Assembly: GCA_023228705.1 (NCBI GenBank)
Contig: JALOAS010000067.1
Span: forward strand, 1 to 17,283
Length of the DNA: 17,283 bases
Direction: 5' to 3'
From: Ottowia sp.
GTDB taxonomy: Bacteria > Pseudomonadota > Gammaproteobacteria > Burkholderiales > Burkholderiaceae_C
Below the pieces are notes generated by a model. The model worked only from the letters and a program-made list of their open reading frames with translations, ran no database searches and was not told the origin of the DNA. Shown piece by piece: positions 9,647 to 17,283 of this stretch. Positions within the stretch are counted from its first letter, which is position 1. Each line of letters begins with the position of its first letter. Made by a program: the position numbers and the translations under genes.

Positions 9647-10696
9647 ATGGCAAAATTCAGAACCGAGCCACCGGCGGCGCCAACCGCGCGCGTGGGCGTG
9701 CTGCTGTGCAACCTGGGAACGCCCGAGGCGCCCACCGCGCAGGCCTTGCGCCCCTACCTGGCCGAGTTTCTCAGCGACCCGCGCGTCATCGAGCTGCCGG
9801 CTGCGCTGTGGCGGCCCATCCTGCACGGCGTCATCCTGCGCACGCGTCCGGCCAAGTCAGCAGAAAAGTACCGGAGCATCTGGACGCCCGAAGGCTCGCC
9901 GCTGGCGGTCTGGACGGAAAAGCAGGCCACGCTGCTGCGCGGCTACCTGGCGCAGCGCGGCTTGGACCTGCGCGTGCGCCATGCCATGCGCTATGGCCGG
10001 CCGCAGGTGGCGGCCGAGCTGGACCAGCTCAAGGCCGAGGGTTGCGACCGCATCCTGGTGCTGCCGCTGTATCCGCAGTACGCTGCAAGCACGGTGGGCA
10101 GCGTCATGGACGCGGTGGCTGGCTGGATGCGCAGCACGCGCAGCGTACCCGAGCTGCGCCTGGTCCGGGACTTTTGCACCGACGCGCGCTACATCACGGC
10201 GCTGGCGCAGAGCGTGACGCAGCACTGGCAGCAGGCGGGCCGCCCCGACAAGCTGCTGATGAGTTTTCATGGCGTGCCCAAGCGCATGATCGACCTGGGC
10301 GATCCGTACCAGCAGCAGTGCCGGCAAACGGCCGCGCAGCTGGCAAGCCGGCTGGGGCTGGCAGAAGATGAGTGGCTGCTGTCGTTCCAGTCGCGCTTTG
10401 GCCCGGCCAAGTGGATAGGACCGGCCACCGACGCGACGCTCGAGGAGCTGGGCAAGACCGGGCTCGGTCGCCTTGACGTCATCTGCCCGGGCTTTGTCAG
10501 CGACTGCCTGGAGACGCTGGAAGAAATCGCCATGGAGGGCAAGGAGATCTTTGAGAAGGCAGGTGGCAAGCAGTTGCGCTACATCCCCTGCCTGAACGAC
10601 CGCCCCGCGTGGATCCATGCCCTGGCCGACCTGGTGCAGACGCAGACGCAGGGCTGGCCGGTGGTCCGGCAGGATGGGTCCGCGGCCGCGACGTGA
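9647..10696 (+). CDS. hemH: Ferrochelatase (protohaem ferro-lyase)
   Basis: Inserts Fe2+ into protoporphyrin IX, the last step of protohaem synthesis. The ATG at 9647 gives 349 residues (MAKFRTEPPAAPTARVGVLL), typical length. Diagnostic features: LLCNLGTPEAPTAQALRPYL at about 19-38, PLYPQYAASTVG, the signature LMSFHGVPKRMIDLGDPY with metal-binding H208, SFQSRFGPAKWIGPAT, and PGFVSDCLETLEEI with E289. The frame is open upstream, but the family N-terminus and the divergent HAD gene favour this start; ATG 9629 is a weaker alternative. The last 18 codons (bases 10631-10682) recur almost exactly at 12237-12288 in a chimeric pseudogene. Repeat R3 follows 40 bp later. Confidence 0.96.
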   Translation: MAKFRTEPPAAPTARVGVLLCNLGTPEAPTAQALRPYLAEFLSDPRVIELPAALWRPILHGVILRTRPAKSAEKYRSIWTPEGSPLAVWTEKQATLLRGYLAQRGLDLRVRHAMRYGRPQVAAELDQLKAEGCDRILVLPLYPQYAASTVGSVMDAVAGWMRSTRSVPELRLVRDFCTDARYITALAQSVTQHWQQAGRPDKLLMSFHGVPKRMIDLGDPYQQQCRQTAAQLASRLGLAEDEWLLSFQSRFGPAKWIGPATDATLEELGKTGLGRLDVICPGFVSDCLETLEEIAMEGKEIFEKAGGKQLRYIPCLNDRPAWIHALADLVQTQTQGWPVVRQDGSAAAT

Positions 10697-10737
10697 ACCT
10701 GACGGCGCACCAGACCCGGCAGCGCACCGCCCGGGGC

Positions 10738-11109
10738 TTTGAAGAGGTTGAGCGTTGAGCGTTTGGCGTGGCGGATGACGGATGACCTCGCTGGCGCCAT
10801 GGGGAGGTTGAGCGTTTGGCGTTGAACGTTGAGCGTGGCGCGTAGCGCATGACCGATAACCTCGCTGGACGCTGTGGGGAGGTTGAGCGTTTGAAGAGGT
10901 CGAGCGTTGAGCGTGGTGGGCACACGCTGAACGCTTGACGCCAAACCTTCATCAGCCGCCGCAGGCGGCTTTCATACAAGGCCCGCAAGGGCCGAAATCA
11001 TCTGTCATCCTGAACGGGCAATCGCGGCGGGGGCGCCATGGGGAGGTTGGGCGTTTGGCGTTGAGCGTTGGGCGTGACGCATGACGGATGACCTTGCTGG
11101 ACGCTGAAC
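10738..11109 (+). repeat. Composite intergenic repeat block R3 (about 1.5 units)
   Basis: Heptamer-rich block downstream of hemH. It contains three copies of the ATGACGGATGACC-type phrase (near 10775, 10845 and 11080), heptamer runs, the GCCGCC-GCA-GGCGGC hairpin (10955-10969), GGCCCGCAAGGGCC (10980-10993) and a REP-like palindrome (near 11022-11037) running directly into the start of another unit. Bases 10766-10995 match R4 (14089-14325) with about three substitutions and one 7-bp length difference. Bases 11029-11109 match R1 (about 117-195) almost exactly. Confidence 0.88.
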
Positions 11110-11134
11110 GCACAACGGTCTTCTTGCGTTGTGC
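11110..11134. other. Inverted repeat at the end of R3
   Basis: GCACAACG (11110-11117) and CGTTGTGC (11127-11134) are exact 8-bp arms around a 9-nt loop. It sits at the junction between repeat R3 and unrelated, less GC-rich sequence leading to the first toxin-antitoxin module. It could be a weak terminator or an old insertion boundary. Confidence 0.4.
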
Positions 11135-11220
11135 ATTTGGCGTCGGTGCAGGAGGTTATTTGCCGCTATGCGTCACGCGCCATTGACTCAACGCAAAAGC
11201 ACCATGGCCTCTGCAGGGTC

Positions 11221-11265
11221 CCATCATCACAGGCCCGTCAGGCCCGCAGTCATCTGCCGTCAGGT
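11221..11265 (+). repeat. Degenerate remnant of the composite repeat
   Basis: The string around AGGCCCGTCAGGCCCGCAGTCATCTG resembles the R-family section AGGCCCGCAAGGGCCGAAATCATCTG in order and spacing but with several differences. The rest of 11135-11315 shows no gene; it is a non-coding lead into the toxin-antitoxin module. Confidence 0.35.
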
Positions 11266-11315
11266 GAGCTGATGAAGCTTGCTGATCGGGTCCGGTCACA
11301 AGACAAGATAAGCCA

Positions 11316-11340
11316 TTGAATGCACTGCATTTGTGATACA
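11316..11340 (+). promoter_or_regulatory. Candidate promoter/operator of toxin-antitoxin module 1
   Basis: Just upstream of the antitoxin ATG are an inverted repeat AATGC-ACT-GCATT (11319-11331) and an extended -10-like TGTGATACA (11332-11340). Antitoxins of this type normally bind palindromes overlapping their own promoter, so autoregulation is expected. No Shine-Dalgarno site is visible and the leader would be very short. Confidence 0.3.
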
Positions 11341-11348
11341 TTGGCCGC

Positions 11349-11621
11349 ATGAAAACTGCGAGTATCCCCACGGTTCGTGTTGAACCCGCGCTGCGCCAAG
11401 AGATGGAGCGGAGTTTGCAAGCCGGCGAGACCCTGGCCAGCCTGGTAGAGACGGCGGTGCGCAAGGAAATTGCCGCACGCAAGGCGCAAGCCGGGTTTGT
11501 GAGCCGCGGCCTGGTTGCCATTGAGAAAACGGTGCGCGAGGGCAGTGGTATCTCCGCAGATGCCGTGCTTGCACGGTTGGAGAAACGGCTGGATGCCGCC
11601 CGGCGCGGTCACGGTGCATGA
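11349..11621 (+). CDS. Type II antitoxin, YlcI/YnfO-like (ParD/CopG-type)
   Basis: Ninety residues, beginning MKTASIPTVRVEPALRQEM. The N-terminus reads as a short beta strand (TVRVEPAL) followed by two helices with SLQAGETLASLVETAVRKEI, the ribbon-helix-helix layout used for DNA binding. The charged C-terminal part (AIEKTVREGSGISADAVLARLEKRL) is the likely toxin-wrapping region. It overlaps the toxin gene by 4 bp (ATGA, 11618-11621), the standard arrangement for coupled translation. Predicted to neutralise the ParE/RelE-like toxin and repress the operon. Family assignment is by eye. Confidence 0.8.
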   Translation: MKTASIPTVRVEPALRQEMERSLQAGETLASLVETAVRKEIAARKAQAGFVSRGLVAIEKTVREGSGISADAVLARLEKRLDAARRGHGA

Positions 11622-11935
11622 AATGGCAGGTTGTCTTCAGCCCCGAGGCTGCGGACGATCTGGAACGCCTGTTTGATCATCTGTTGCAGCGTGAGCTGGA
11701 CAGCGCTACCGGCGATCCTGATTTGCCGGAACGGGCGATTGAAGCCATTCGCGAGGGTTGCCGGTTTTTGGCGCACAGCCCGTTCAGTTGTCGCAAGACA
11801 GGTGCCAGCGCCTTCGTGCGCGAGCTCATCATTCCTTTTGGCAGCACGGGGTATGTGGCGTTGTTTGAAATTCGAGACCATCAACAGGTGGTGATCGGCG
11901 CAGTGCGGCACCAACGGGAAAGTGACTATCACTGA
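11618..11935 (+). CDS. Type II toxin, RelE/ParE family
   Basis: 105 residues, beginning MKWQVVFSPEAADDLERLFD. The pattern is characteristic of ParE/RelE toxins: an N-terminal strand, a helix with SPEAADDLERLFDHLL, then AIEAIREGCRFLAHSPFSCRK, and a C-terminal sheet with FVRELIIPFGSTGYVALFEI and VVIGAVRHQRESDY. ParE-type members poison DNA gyrase while RelE-type members cut mRNA on ribosomes; the sequence alone does not decide. It is paired with the antitoxin at 11349-11621. Full length, no frameshift, so potentially active. Confidence 0.85.
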   Translation: MKWQVVFSPEAADDLERLFDHLLQRELDSATGDPDLPERAIEAIREGCRFLAHSPFSCRKTGASAFVRELIIPFGSTGYVALFEIRDHQQVVIGAVRHQRESDYH

Positions 11936-12119
11936 GCTACCAAGGACCATCAGATGGCGCACGTGCTGCGCGGTCCAGGCATGACCTGCGGCGGCTGCAT
12001 CAAGCAGATCATCTGCCTGCTGTTTCTCGAAACGGACGCCGGGCGCGCGCATGACCTGCGGGCGGCGCGGAAGCAGTTTGCCAACGTGCGCGCGGAGCCG
12101 GGAGAGACTGGATGAGGGG
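11936..12119. other. Inter-module spacer; no convincing gene
   Basis: Between toxin 1 and the chimeric pseudogene. A 53-codon plus-strand frame (ATG 11954, TGA 12113-12115) runs through it; it contains GMTCGGC, which resembles the metal-binding loop of HMA domains, but the rest does not fit that domain. No promoter, repeat or RNA gene was recognised. Confidence 0.4.
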
Positions 12120-12302
12120 CTGACGCGCGCTGCGAGAGCCAGTCGGCGGCAGGCTGTGCTGGGCCTTGGTCTTATGCTGGTGCTGGGGCCTGTCGCAGCA
12201 GCTGCCGGCCGGGAGGAAAGTGCCGCCTGTCTTGGCCTGGTGCAGACACAGACGCAGGGCTGGCCGGTGGTCCGGCAGGATGGGTCCGGCGTCGCTGCAT
12301 GA
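12120..12302 (+). pseudogene. Chimeric gene remnant: M23 signal peptide fused to ferrochelatase tail
   Basis: Codons 1-39 of this frame (LTRAARASRRQAVLGLGLML, then VLGPVAAAAG...) align without gaps to the first 39 residues of the M23 peptidase at 13222 (MTRAADVDRRRAMVRLGLVL, then MLAPAAAAAG...), with CTG in place of the ATG start. The frame then continues into LVQTQTQGWPVVRQDGS, the C-terminus of the hemH product. Bases 12237-12288 match hemH 10631-10682 at 51 of 52 positions. Both joined parts remain in frame and end in TGA at 12302. An upstream in-frame ATG at 12051 could still express an 83-residue exported or membrane-inserted chimera, but no start signal supports it. The catalytic parts of both parents are absent. 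Confidence 0.75.
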
Positions 12303-12385
12303 CGTGCGAGTGGAGTCAGCCGCGCGCGGAAGCATCGCGAGTTGCGGGTGGAGGCTCGAGGTTCGACCCGCACAAGTGAAGCGCT

Positions 12386-12416
12386 TTGACGTTATGATGT
12401 CAATGATGAGGATATT
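12386..12416 (+). promoter_or_regulatory. Candidate promoter and operator of toxin-antitoxin module 2
   Basis: TTGACG (12386-12391) is a good -35 hexamer, with a -10-like GGATAT/GATATT 18-19 bp later. Overlapping it, TTGAC-GTTATGAT-GTCAA (12386-12403) is an imperfect 18-bp palindrome with 7 of 9 pairs matching, a typical operator layout for a ribbon-helix-helix antitoxin. The region 12303-12385 before it shows nothing else. Confidence 0.5.
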
Positions 12417-12432
12417 TTGCCGGAGCTGGATC

Positions 12433-12666
12433 ATGGAAGTCGCAATGAAGCGCTCGACCGTTTATTTTGAGCCGGAAGTGCACACCGCGCTGCGCGTGAA
12501 GGCGGCGGAAACCAATCGCCCGATCTCTGCACTGGTCAACGACGCGGTGCGCCAGATGCTGGCTGAGGACCAGGAGGATCTGGCAGCGTTTGTGCAGCGG
12601 GCGGCCGAGCCGACCATGAGCTACCAAGCGCTCTTGGACGACCTCAAGGCGCATGGCAAGATTTGA
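12433..12666 (+). CDS. Type II antitoxin, ribbon-helix-helix (CopG-like)
   Basis: 77 residues from ATG 12433 (MEVAMKRSTVYFEPEVHTAL); a second in-frame ATG at 12445 also has a purine-rich sequence upstream. GGAG at 12422-12425 lies 7 nt before the first ATG and favours it. RSTVYFEP is the DNA-contacting strand, followed by helices VHTALRVKAAETNRPISALV and NDAVRQMLAEDQEDLAAF. The C-terminus (PTMSYQALLDDLKAHGKI) is the likely toxin-binding segment. It overlaps the toxin gene by 14 bp. Predicted to repress its own promoter through the palindrome at 12386-12403. Confidence 0.85.
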   Translation: MEVAMKRSTVYFEPEVHTALRVKAAETNRPISALVNDAVRQMLAEDQEDLAAFVQRAAEPTMSYQALLDDLKAHGKI

Positions 12667-12910
12667 GCTTGTCTTCAAGCGCTCGATCGCCAAGGACATA
12701 CGCGCGCTGGAACCAATCGATGTCCGCAGGATTCTGCAGCGTATTGAAAAACTCGCAGTTGATCCGCGGCCCAAGGATTCTGAAAAGCTGTCCGGACAGG
12801 AGCGTTACCGCGTCCGCCAGGGGAGCTTGCGCATCCTTTACGAGATTGATGACAGCCAGCTTGTGGTCACCGTCGTGAAAATTGGACACTGGCGAGATGT
12901 ATATCGTTGA
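12653..12910 (+). CDS. Type II toxin, RelE family mRNA interferase
   Basis: 85 residues, beginning MARFELVFKRSIAKDIRALE. Typical RelE pattern: strand, helices (SIAKDIRALEPIDVRRILQR, IEKLAVDPRP), KLSGQERYRVRQGSLRILYE and the C-terminal KIGHWRDVYR. Basic and aromatic residues at the expected catalytic places (R52, R60, R81, Y84) are present, so ribosome-dependent mRNA cleavage is plausible. Translation is coupled to the antitoxin by a 14-bp overlap. Intact reading frame. Confidence 0.88.
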   Translation: MARFELVFKRSIAKDIRALEPIDVRRILQRIEKLAVDPRPKDSEKLSGQERYRVRQGSLRILYEIDDSQLVVTVVKIGHWRDVYR

Positions 12911-13036
12911 TTTGGAATGAGATGCGAGCGTCCAAGCATGGCATGTGGATCACGCATTCCGGCGAATATTTGGCGTTTGAGATGCGCGCGGCCAAAATAC
13001 GGGAAGGGCTCCGGATCCGAAGGGAAGGGTGCGTTC
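12911..13036. other. Spacer after toxin 2
   Basis: Short non-coding stretch, less GC-rich than the M23 gene. I see no promoter with confidence, no repeat and no RNA gene. It ends in AAGGGAAGGG, a possible ribosome-binding site for the small ORF that follows. Confidence 0.35.
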
Positions 13037-13225
13037 ATGTCTGTCTTCGCTTTCCCACTCGGTTGGCTTCGCCGCTCTGCGAGAACGCTACGATCGCCAA
13101 AGCCCGACAGACTCCTGGACAAACAGCCTGAGCCGGATTGGCGGCTCATCAAAGTCGCCGAAGACCTGCAGGCTGTGCTGAAACAACTCAGCCGGGTGAG
13201 CACAGAGGTGGACAGGGCCGTATGA
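13037..13225 (+). CDS. Small hypothetical ORF overlapping the M23 start
   Basis: 62 codons from ATG 13037 (MSVFAFPLGWLRRSARTLRS) with a good Shine-Dalgarno-like AAGGG 7 nt upstream. Its TGA (13223-13225) overlaps the peptidase ATG (ATGA at 13222), as in coupled operon genes. The C-terminal half (DWRLIKVAEDLQAVLKQLSR) looks like an amphipathic helix. No family is recognised. The good start signal and overlap argue for a real gene; short length and no known relatives argue against. Confidence 0.35.
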   Translation: MSVFAFPLGWLRRSARTLRSPKPDRLLDKQPEPDWRLIKVAEDLQAVLKQLSRVSTEVDRAV

Positions 13226-14088
13226 CGCGCGCGGCAGACGTCGATCGCAGGCGTGCGATGGTGCGCCTGGGTCTTGTGTTGATGCTGGCCCCTGCTGCAG
13301 CAGCTGCCGGTCGGGTGGCAAGCGCCGCCGGTCTTGGCGCGACCGTGTTCCCGGCCAGCGTTCAGCAGGGCGCCATGGTCATCGGCAAGGTGCCCGCGGG
13401 CAGCCGGGTGACGTACGCGGGCCGCGCGCTGCGCGTGACACCGTACGGCAGCGTGGTGTTTGGCGTGGCGCGTGACGCCAGCGGCCCGGCCGTGGTGAAC
13501 GTGGTCCGGCCCGATGGCAACCAGGAGCACGTGAACGTGGCCATCGTTGCACGCGACTGGCCCACCGAGCACGTGCGCGGCGTGCCGCCCAGGACGGTTT
13601 CGCCGCCAGCGGCGGTTGCCGCCCGCATCAGGCGCGAGCAGGAGGCGGTCAGCGCCGCGCGCGCGGCCAGCGACGACGGCACCGGCTTTGCCGAGCACTT
13701 CATCTGGCCCGTAAAGGGCCGCATCTCGGGCCGCTTTGGCCGCCACCGGGTGTACAACGGCACGCCGGGTGCTGCGCATTCAGGCATGGACATCGCGGCA
13801 CCGCAGGGCACGCGGGTGTTGGCGCCGGCCAGCGGTCGCGTGGTTTTTGCCGAGCCGGACCTGTACCTGAGCGGCGGCACCATCCTCATCGACCACGGCT
13901 ACGGCATAGGCTCCAACTTCCTGCACCTGTCGCAGCTGGACGTGGCCGTGGGCAAGCGCGTGCGGCAGGGCGACGTCATTGGCCGCGTGGGCGCCACGGG
14001 CCGCGCCACCGGCCCGCACCTGCACTGGGGCATGACCTGGTTTGACACCCGCATCGATCCGTTGCTGGTGCTGGAGCGGCTGCGTTGA
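13222..14088 (+). CDS. Secreted M23-family metallopeptidase (LytM-type)
   Basis: Zinc endopeptidase expected to cleave peptide cross-links of peptidoglycan in the periplasm. The ATG at 13222 gives 288 residues; the upstream extension to 13138 lacks similarity. The N-terminal signal peptide (RRRAMVRLGLVL then MLAPAAAAAG, cut likely near 30-36) has an arginine-rich n-region. An N-terminal beta domain runs at about 38-112 (TVFPASVQQGAMVIGKVPAG). The M23 domain is at about 160-285: WPVKGRISGRFG, zinc ligands H186 and D190 in HSGMD, H235, and HLH (H266, H268) in TGPHLHWG, all present, so it should be catalytically active rather than an EnvC-like activator. It overlaps the upstream small ORF by 4 bp. 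Its TGA stop lies inside the first heptamer of repeat R4. Confidence 0.93.
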   Translation: MTRAADVDRRRAMVRLGLVLMLAPAAAAAGRVASAAGLGATVFPASVQQGAMVIGKVPAGSRVTYAGRALRVTPYGSVVFGVARDASGPAVVNVVRPDGNQEHVNVAIVARDWPTEHVRGVPPRTVSPPAAVAARIRREQEAVSAARAASDDGTGFAEHFIWPVKGRISGRFGRHRVYNGTPGAAHSGMDIAAPQGTRVLAPASGRVVFAEPDLYLSGGTILIDHGYGIGSNFLHLSQLDVAVGKRVRQGDVIGRVGATGRATGPHLHWGMTWFDTRIDPLLVLERLR

Positions 14089-14395
14089 GCGTGGCGGATG
14101 ATGGATGACCTCGCTGGCGCCATGGGGAGGTTGAGCGTTTGGCGTTGAACGTTGAGCGTGGCGCGTAGCGCATGACCGATAACCTCGCTGGACGCTGTGG
14201 GGAGGTTGAGCGTTTGCAGAGGTTGAGCGTTGAGCGTGGTGGGCACACGCTTGACGCTGAACGCTTGACGCCAAACCTTCATCAGCCGCCGCAGGCGGCT
14301 TTCATACAAGGCCCGCAAGGGCCGAGGTCATCGGTCATTCGGTGGGGAATCGCGGCGGGGGCGCCGCTCCCACAGGCTGCTCCCACAGGCGATCA
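14084..14395 (+). repeat. Composite intergenic repeat block R4
   Basis: Complete unit between the M23 gene and clpB. Its first heptamer GTTGAGC (14084-14090) contains the peptidase stop codon. It continues with two copies of the CGCATGACC/GGATGATGGATGACC phrase, heptamer runs, inverted heptamers, GCCGCC-GCA-GGCGGC (14285-14299), GGCCCGCAAGGGCC (14310-14323), and the REP-like stem GCGGCG-GGGG-CGCCGC (14352-14367) followed by GCTCCCACAGGC twice (14366-14377, 14379-14390). Bases 14089-14325 are almost identical to R3. Confidence 0.88.
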
Positions 14396-14409
14396 GCGGT
14401 CGGCCTCAC

Positions 14410-14437
14410 CTTGAATTGACGGCTTGAAACCGCATAT
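14410..14437 (+). promoter_or_regulatory. Sigma-32-type heat-shock promoter of clpB
   Basis: CTTGAAT (14410-14416), 13 bp, then CCGCATAT (14430-14437). This fits the heat-shock sigma factor consensus (CTTGAA, 13-17 bp, CCCCATNT) with one mismatch in each box. It would start transcription about 35 nt before the clpB ATG. A second CTTGAAA lies inside the spacer (14423-14429). Context with clpB, a classic RpoH target, strengthens the call. Confidence 0.75.
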
Positions 14438-14477
14438 CTGATCTAGCTTTACACACTGCCGACAAACAACACCAGAT

Positions 14478-17081
<2,604 letters not shown>

Positions 17082-17105
17082 TTGACCGGGGTTGTGCGCA
17101 CTGCG

Positions 17106-17283
17106 TTTTGCGTTTGGCGTGGCGCATGACGGATGACCTCGCTGGCGCTTTGAAGAGGTTGAGCGTTGAGCGTTGAGCGTTGGGCGTTTGGCGTTGAGCG
17201 TTGGGCGTTGAGCGTTGGGCGTGGCGCATGACGGATGACCTTGCTGGCGCATCGATGATTGCGGCTGCGCCGCCATGATGGGG
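17106..17283 (+). repeat. Composite intergenic repeat block R5 (runs off window)
   Basis: Starts soon after clpB with GTTTGGCGTGGCGCATGACG (17112-17131), then a heptamer run, then a second copy of the GGCGCATGACGGATGACC phrase (17223-17240). The hairpin half of the unit is not reached; the end GATTGCGGCTGCGCCGCCATG is unlike the other blocks. The right boundary is outside the window. Confidence 0.85.
17158..17220 (+). repeat. Nine-copy perfect-phase 7-bp tandem array
   Basis: Nine consecutive heptamers without a phase break: GTTGAGC x3, GTTGGGC, GTTTGGC, GTTGAGC, GTTGGGC, GTTGAGC, GTTGGGC. This is the longest run in the window; other blocks carry two to four. Because 7 and 3 are coprime, the array reads as a 7-residue periodic peptide (LNAQRPT-like) on the minus strand, which explains spurious open frames there. 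Confidence 0.92.

Noticed and set aside
10497..10988. Open frames inside the repeats that read as LNAQRPT-type peptides (also 41-316, 7443-7826, 13899-14318)
   Set aside because: They are translations of the 7-bp repeat and its hairpins. The same peptide appears wherever the repeat occurs, often running out of neighbouring genes.
11110..11134. Integrase attachment site
   Set aside because: There is an inverted repeat but no tRNA gene, no second att-like copy at the other end of the island and no integrase gene.
11954..12115. Small heavy-metal-associated (HMA) protein because of GMTCGGC
   Set aside because: Only the loop string matches; the residues after it and the 53-codon length do not fit a ferredoxin-like HMA domain, and no metal-transport gene is near.
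12838..13779. 313-codon minus-strand frame spanning toxin 2 to M23
   Set aside because: Crosses several unrelated plus-strand genes and has no recognisable domain.
17158..17220. CRISPR array
   Set aside because: Units are 7 bp with no spacers, and no cas genes are present.

Overview
The window looks like a chromosomal segment of a GC-rich betaproteobacterium, most likely Burkholderiales and perhaps Comamonadaceae. That rests on high GC, a ribosomal protein S20 beginning MASTQPKKKNPRLASGRKR, the divergent rpsT/murJ pair, and the ferrochelatase and ClpB sequences. It is an inference by eye; no search was run. No rRNA, tRNA, transposase, integrase or CRISPR array was seen.

Layout, left to right. 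Positions 1-369 hold a composite intergenic repeat (block R1). Minus strand 366-4897 is an RND efflux operon, adaptor then permease, with a dispersed element (copy A) in the gap between the two genes. Minus 5414-5725 is rpsT with a clean intrinsic terminator. Diverging from it, murJ (lipid II flippase) starts with GTG at 6086, and its leader is a second copy of the same element (copy B). After repeat block R2 come a SirB1-family gene (8011-8856), a convergent HAD phosphatase (8935-9630, minus) and hemH (ferrochelatase, 9647-10696), whose start lies only 16 bp from the HAD start. Repeat block R3 follows.

Positions 11.1-13.2 kb form a small accessory island. It has two type II toxin-antitoxin modules (YlcI/YnfO-like antitoxin with ParE/RelE toxin; RHH antitoxin with RelE toxin). 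Between them lies a degraded chimeric gene whose front matches the signal peptide of the nearby M23 peptidase and whose tail is a near-identical copy of the hemH 3' end. A secreted M23 metallopeptidase (13222-14088) follows, then repeat block R4, then clpB (14478-17081) behind a convincing sigma-32-type heat-shock promoter, then repeat block R5 running off the window.

The most striking feature is the repeat family R1-R5. It combines degenerate 7-bp units (GTTGAGC, GTTTGGC, GTTGGGC) in direct and inverted orientation, a GCCGCC-GCA-GGCGGC hairpin, a GGCCYGCAAGGGCC hairpin and a REP-like terminal palindrome. Each block sits next to the 3' end of a gene, and at two genes the stop codon lies inside the repeat. 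R3 and R4 are nearly identical direct repeats flanking the toxin-antitoxin/M23 island, so the island could be lost or amplified by recombination.

Functionally this is mostly housekeeping (translation, cell-wall precursor export and wall hydrolysis, haem synthesis, protein disaggregation) plus drug efflux, interrupted by repeat-rich accessory DNA. The best candidates for undescribed biology are the composite repeat family, the paralogous leader element A/B and the M23-hemH chimera. No complete new multi-gene system is evident.
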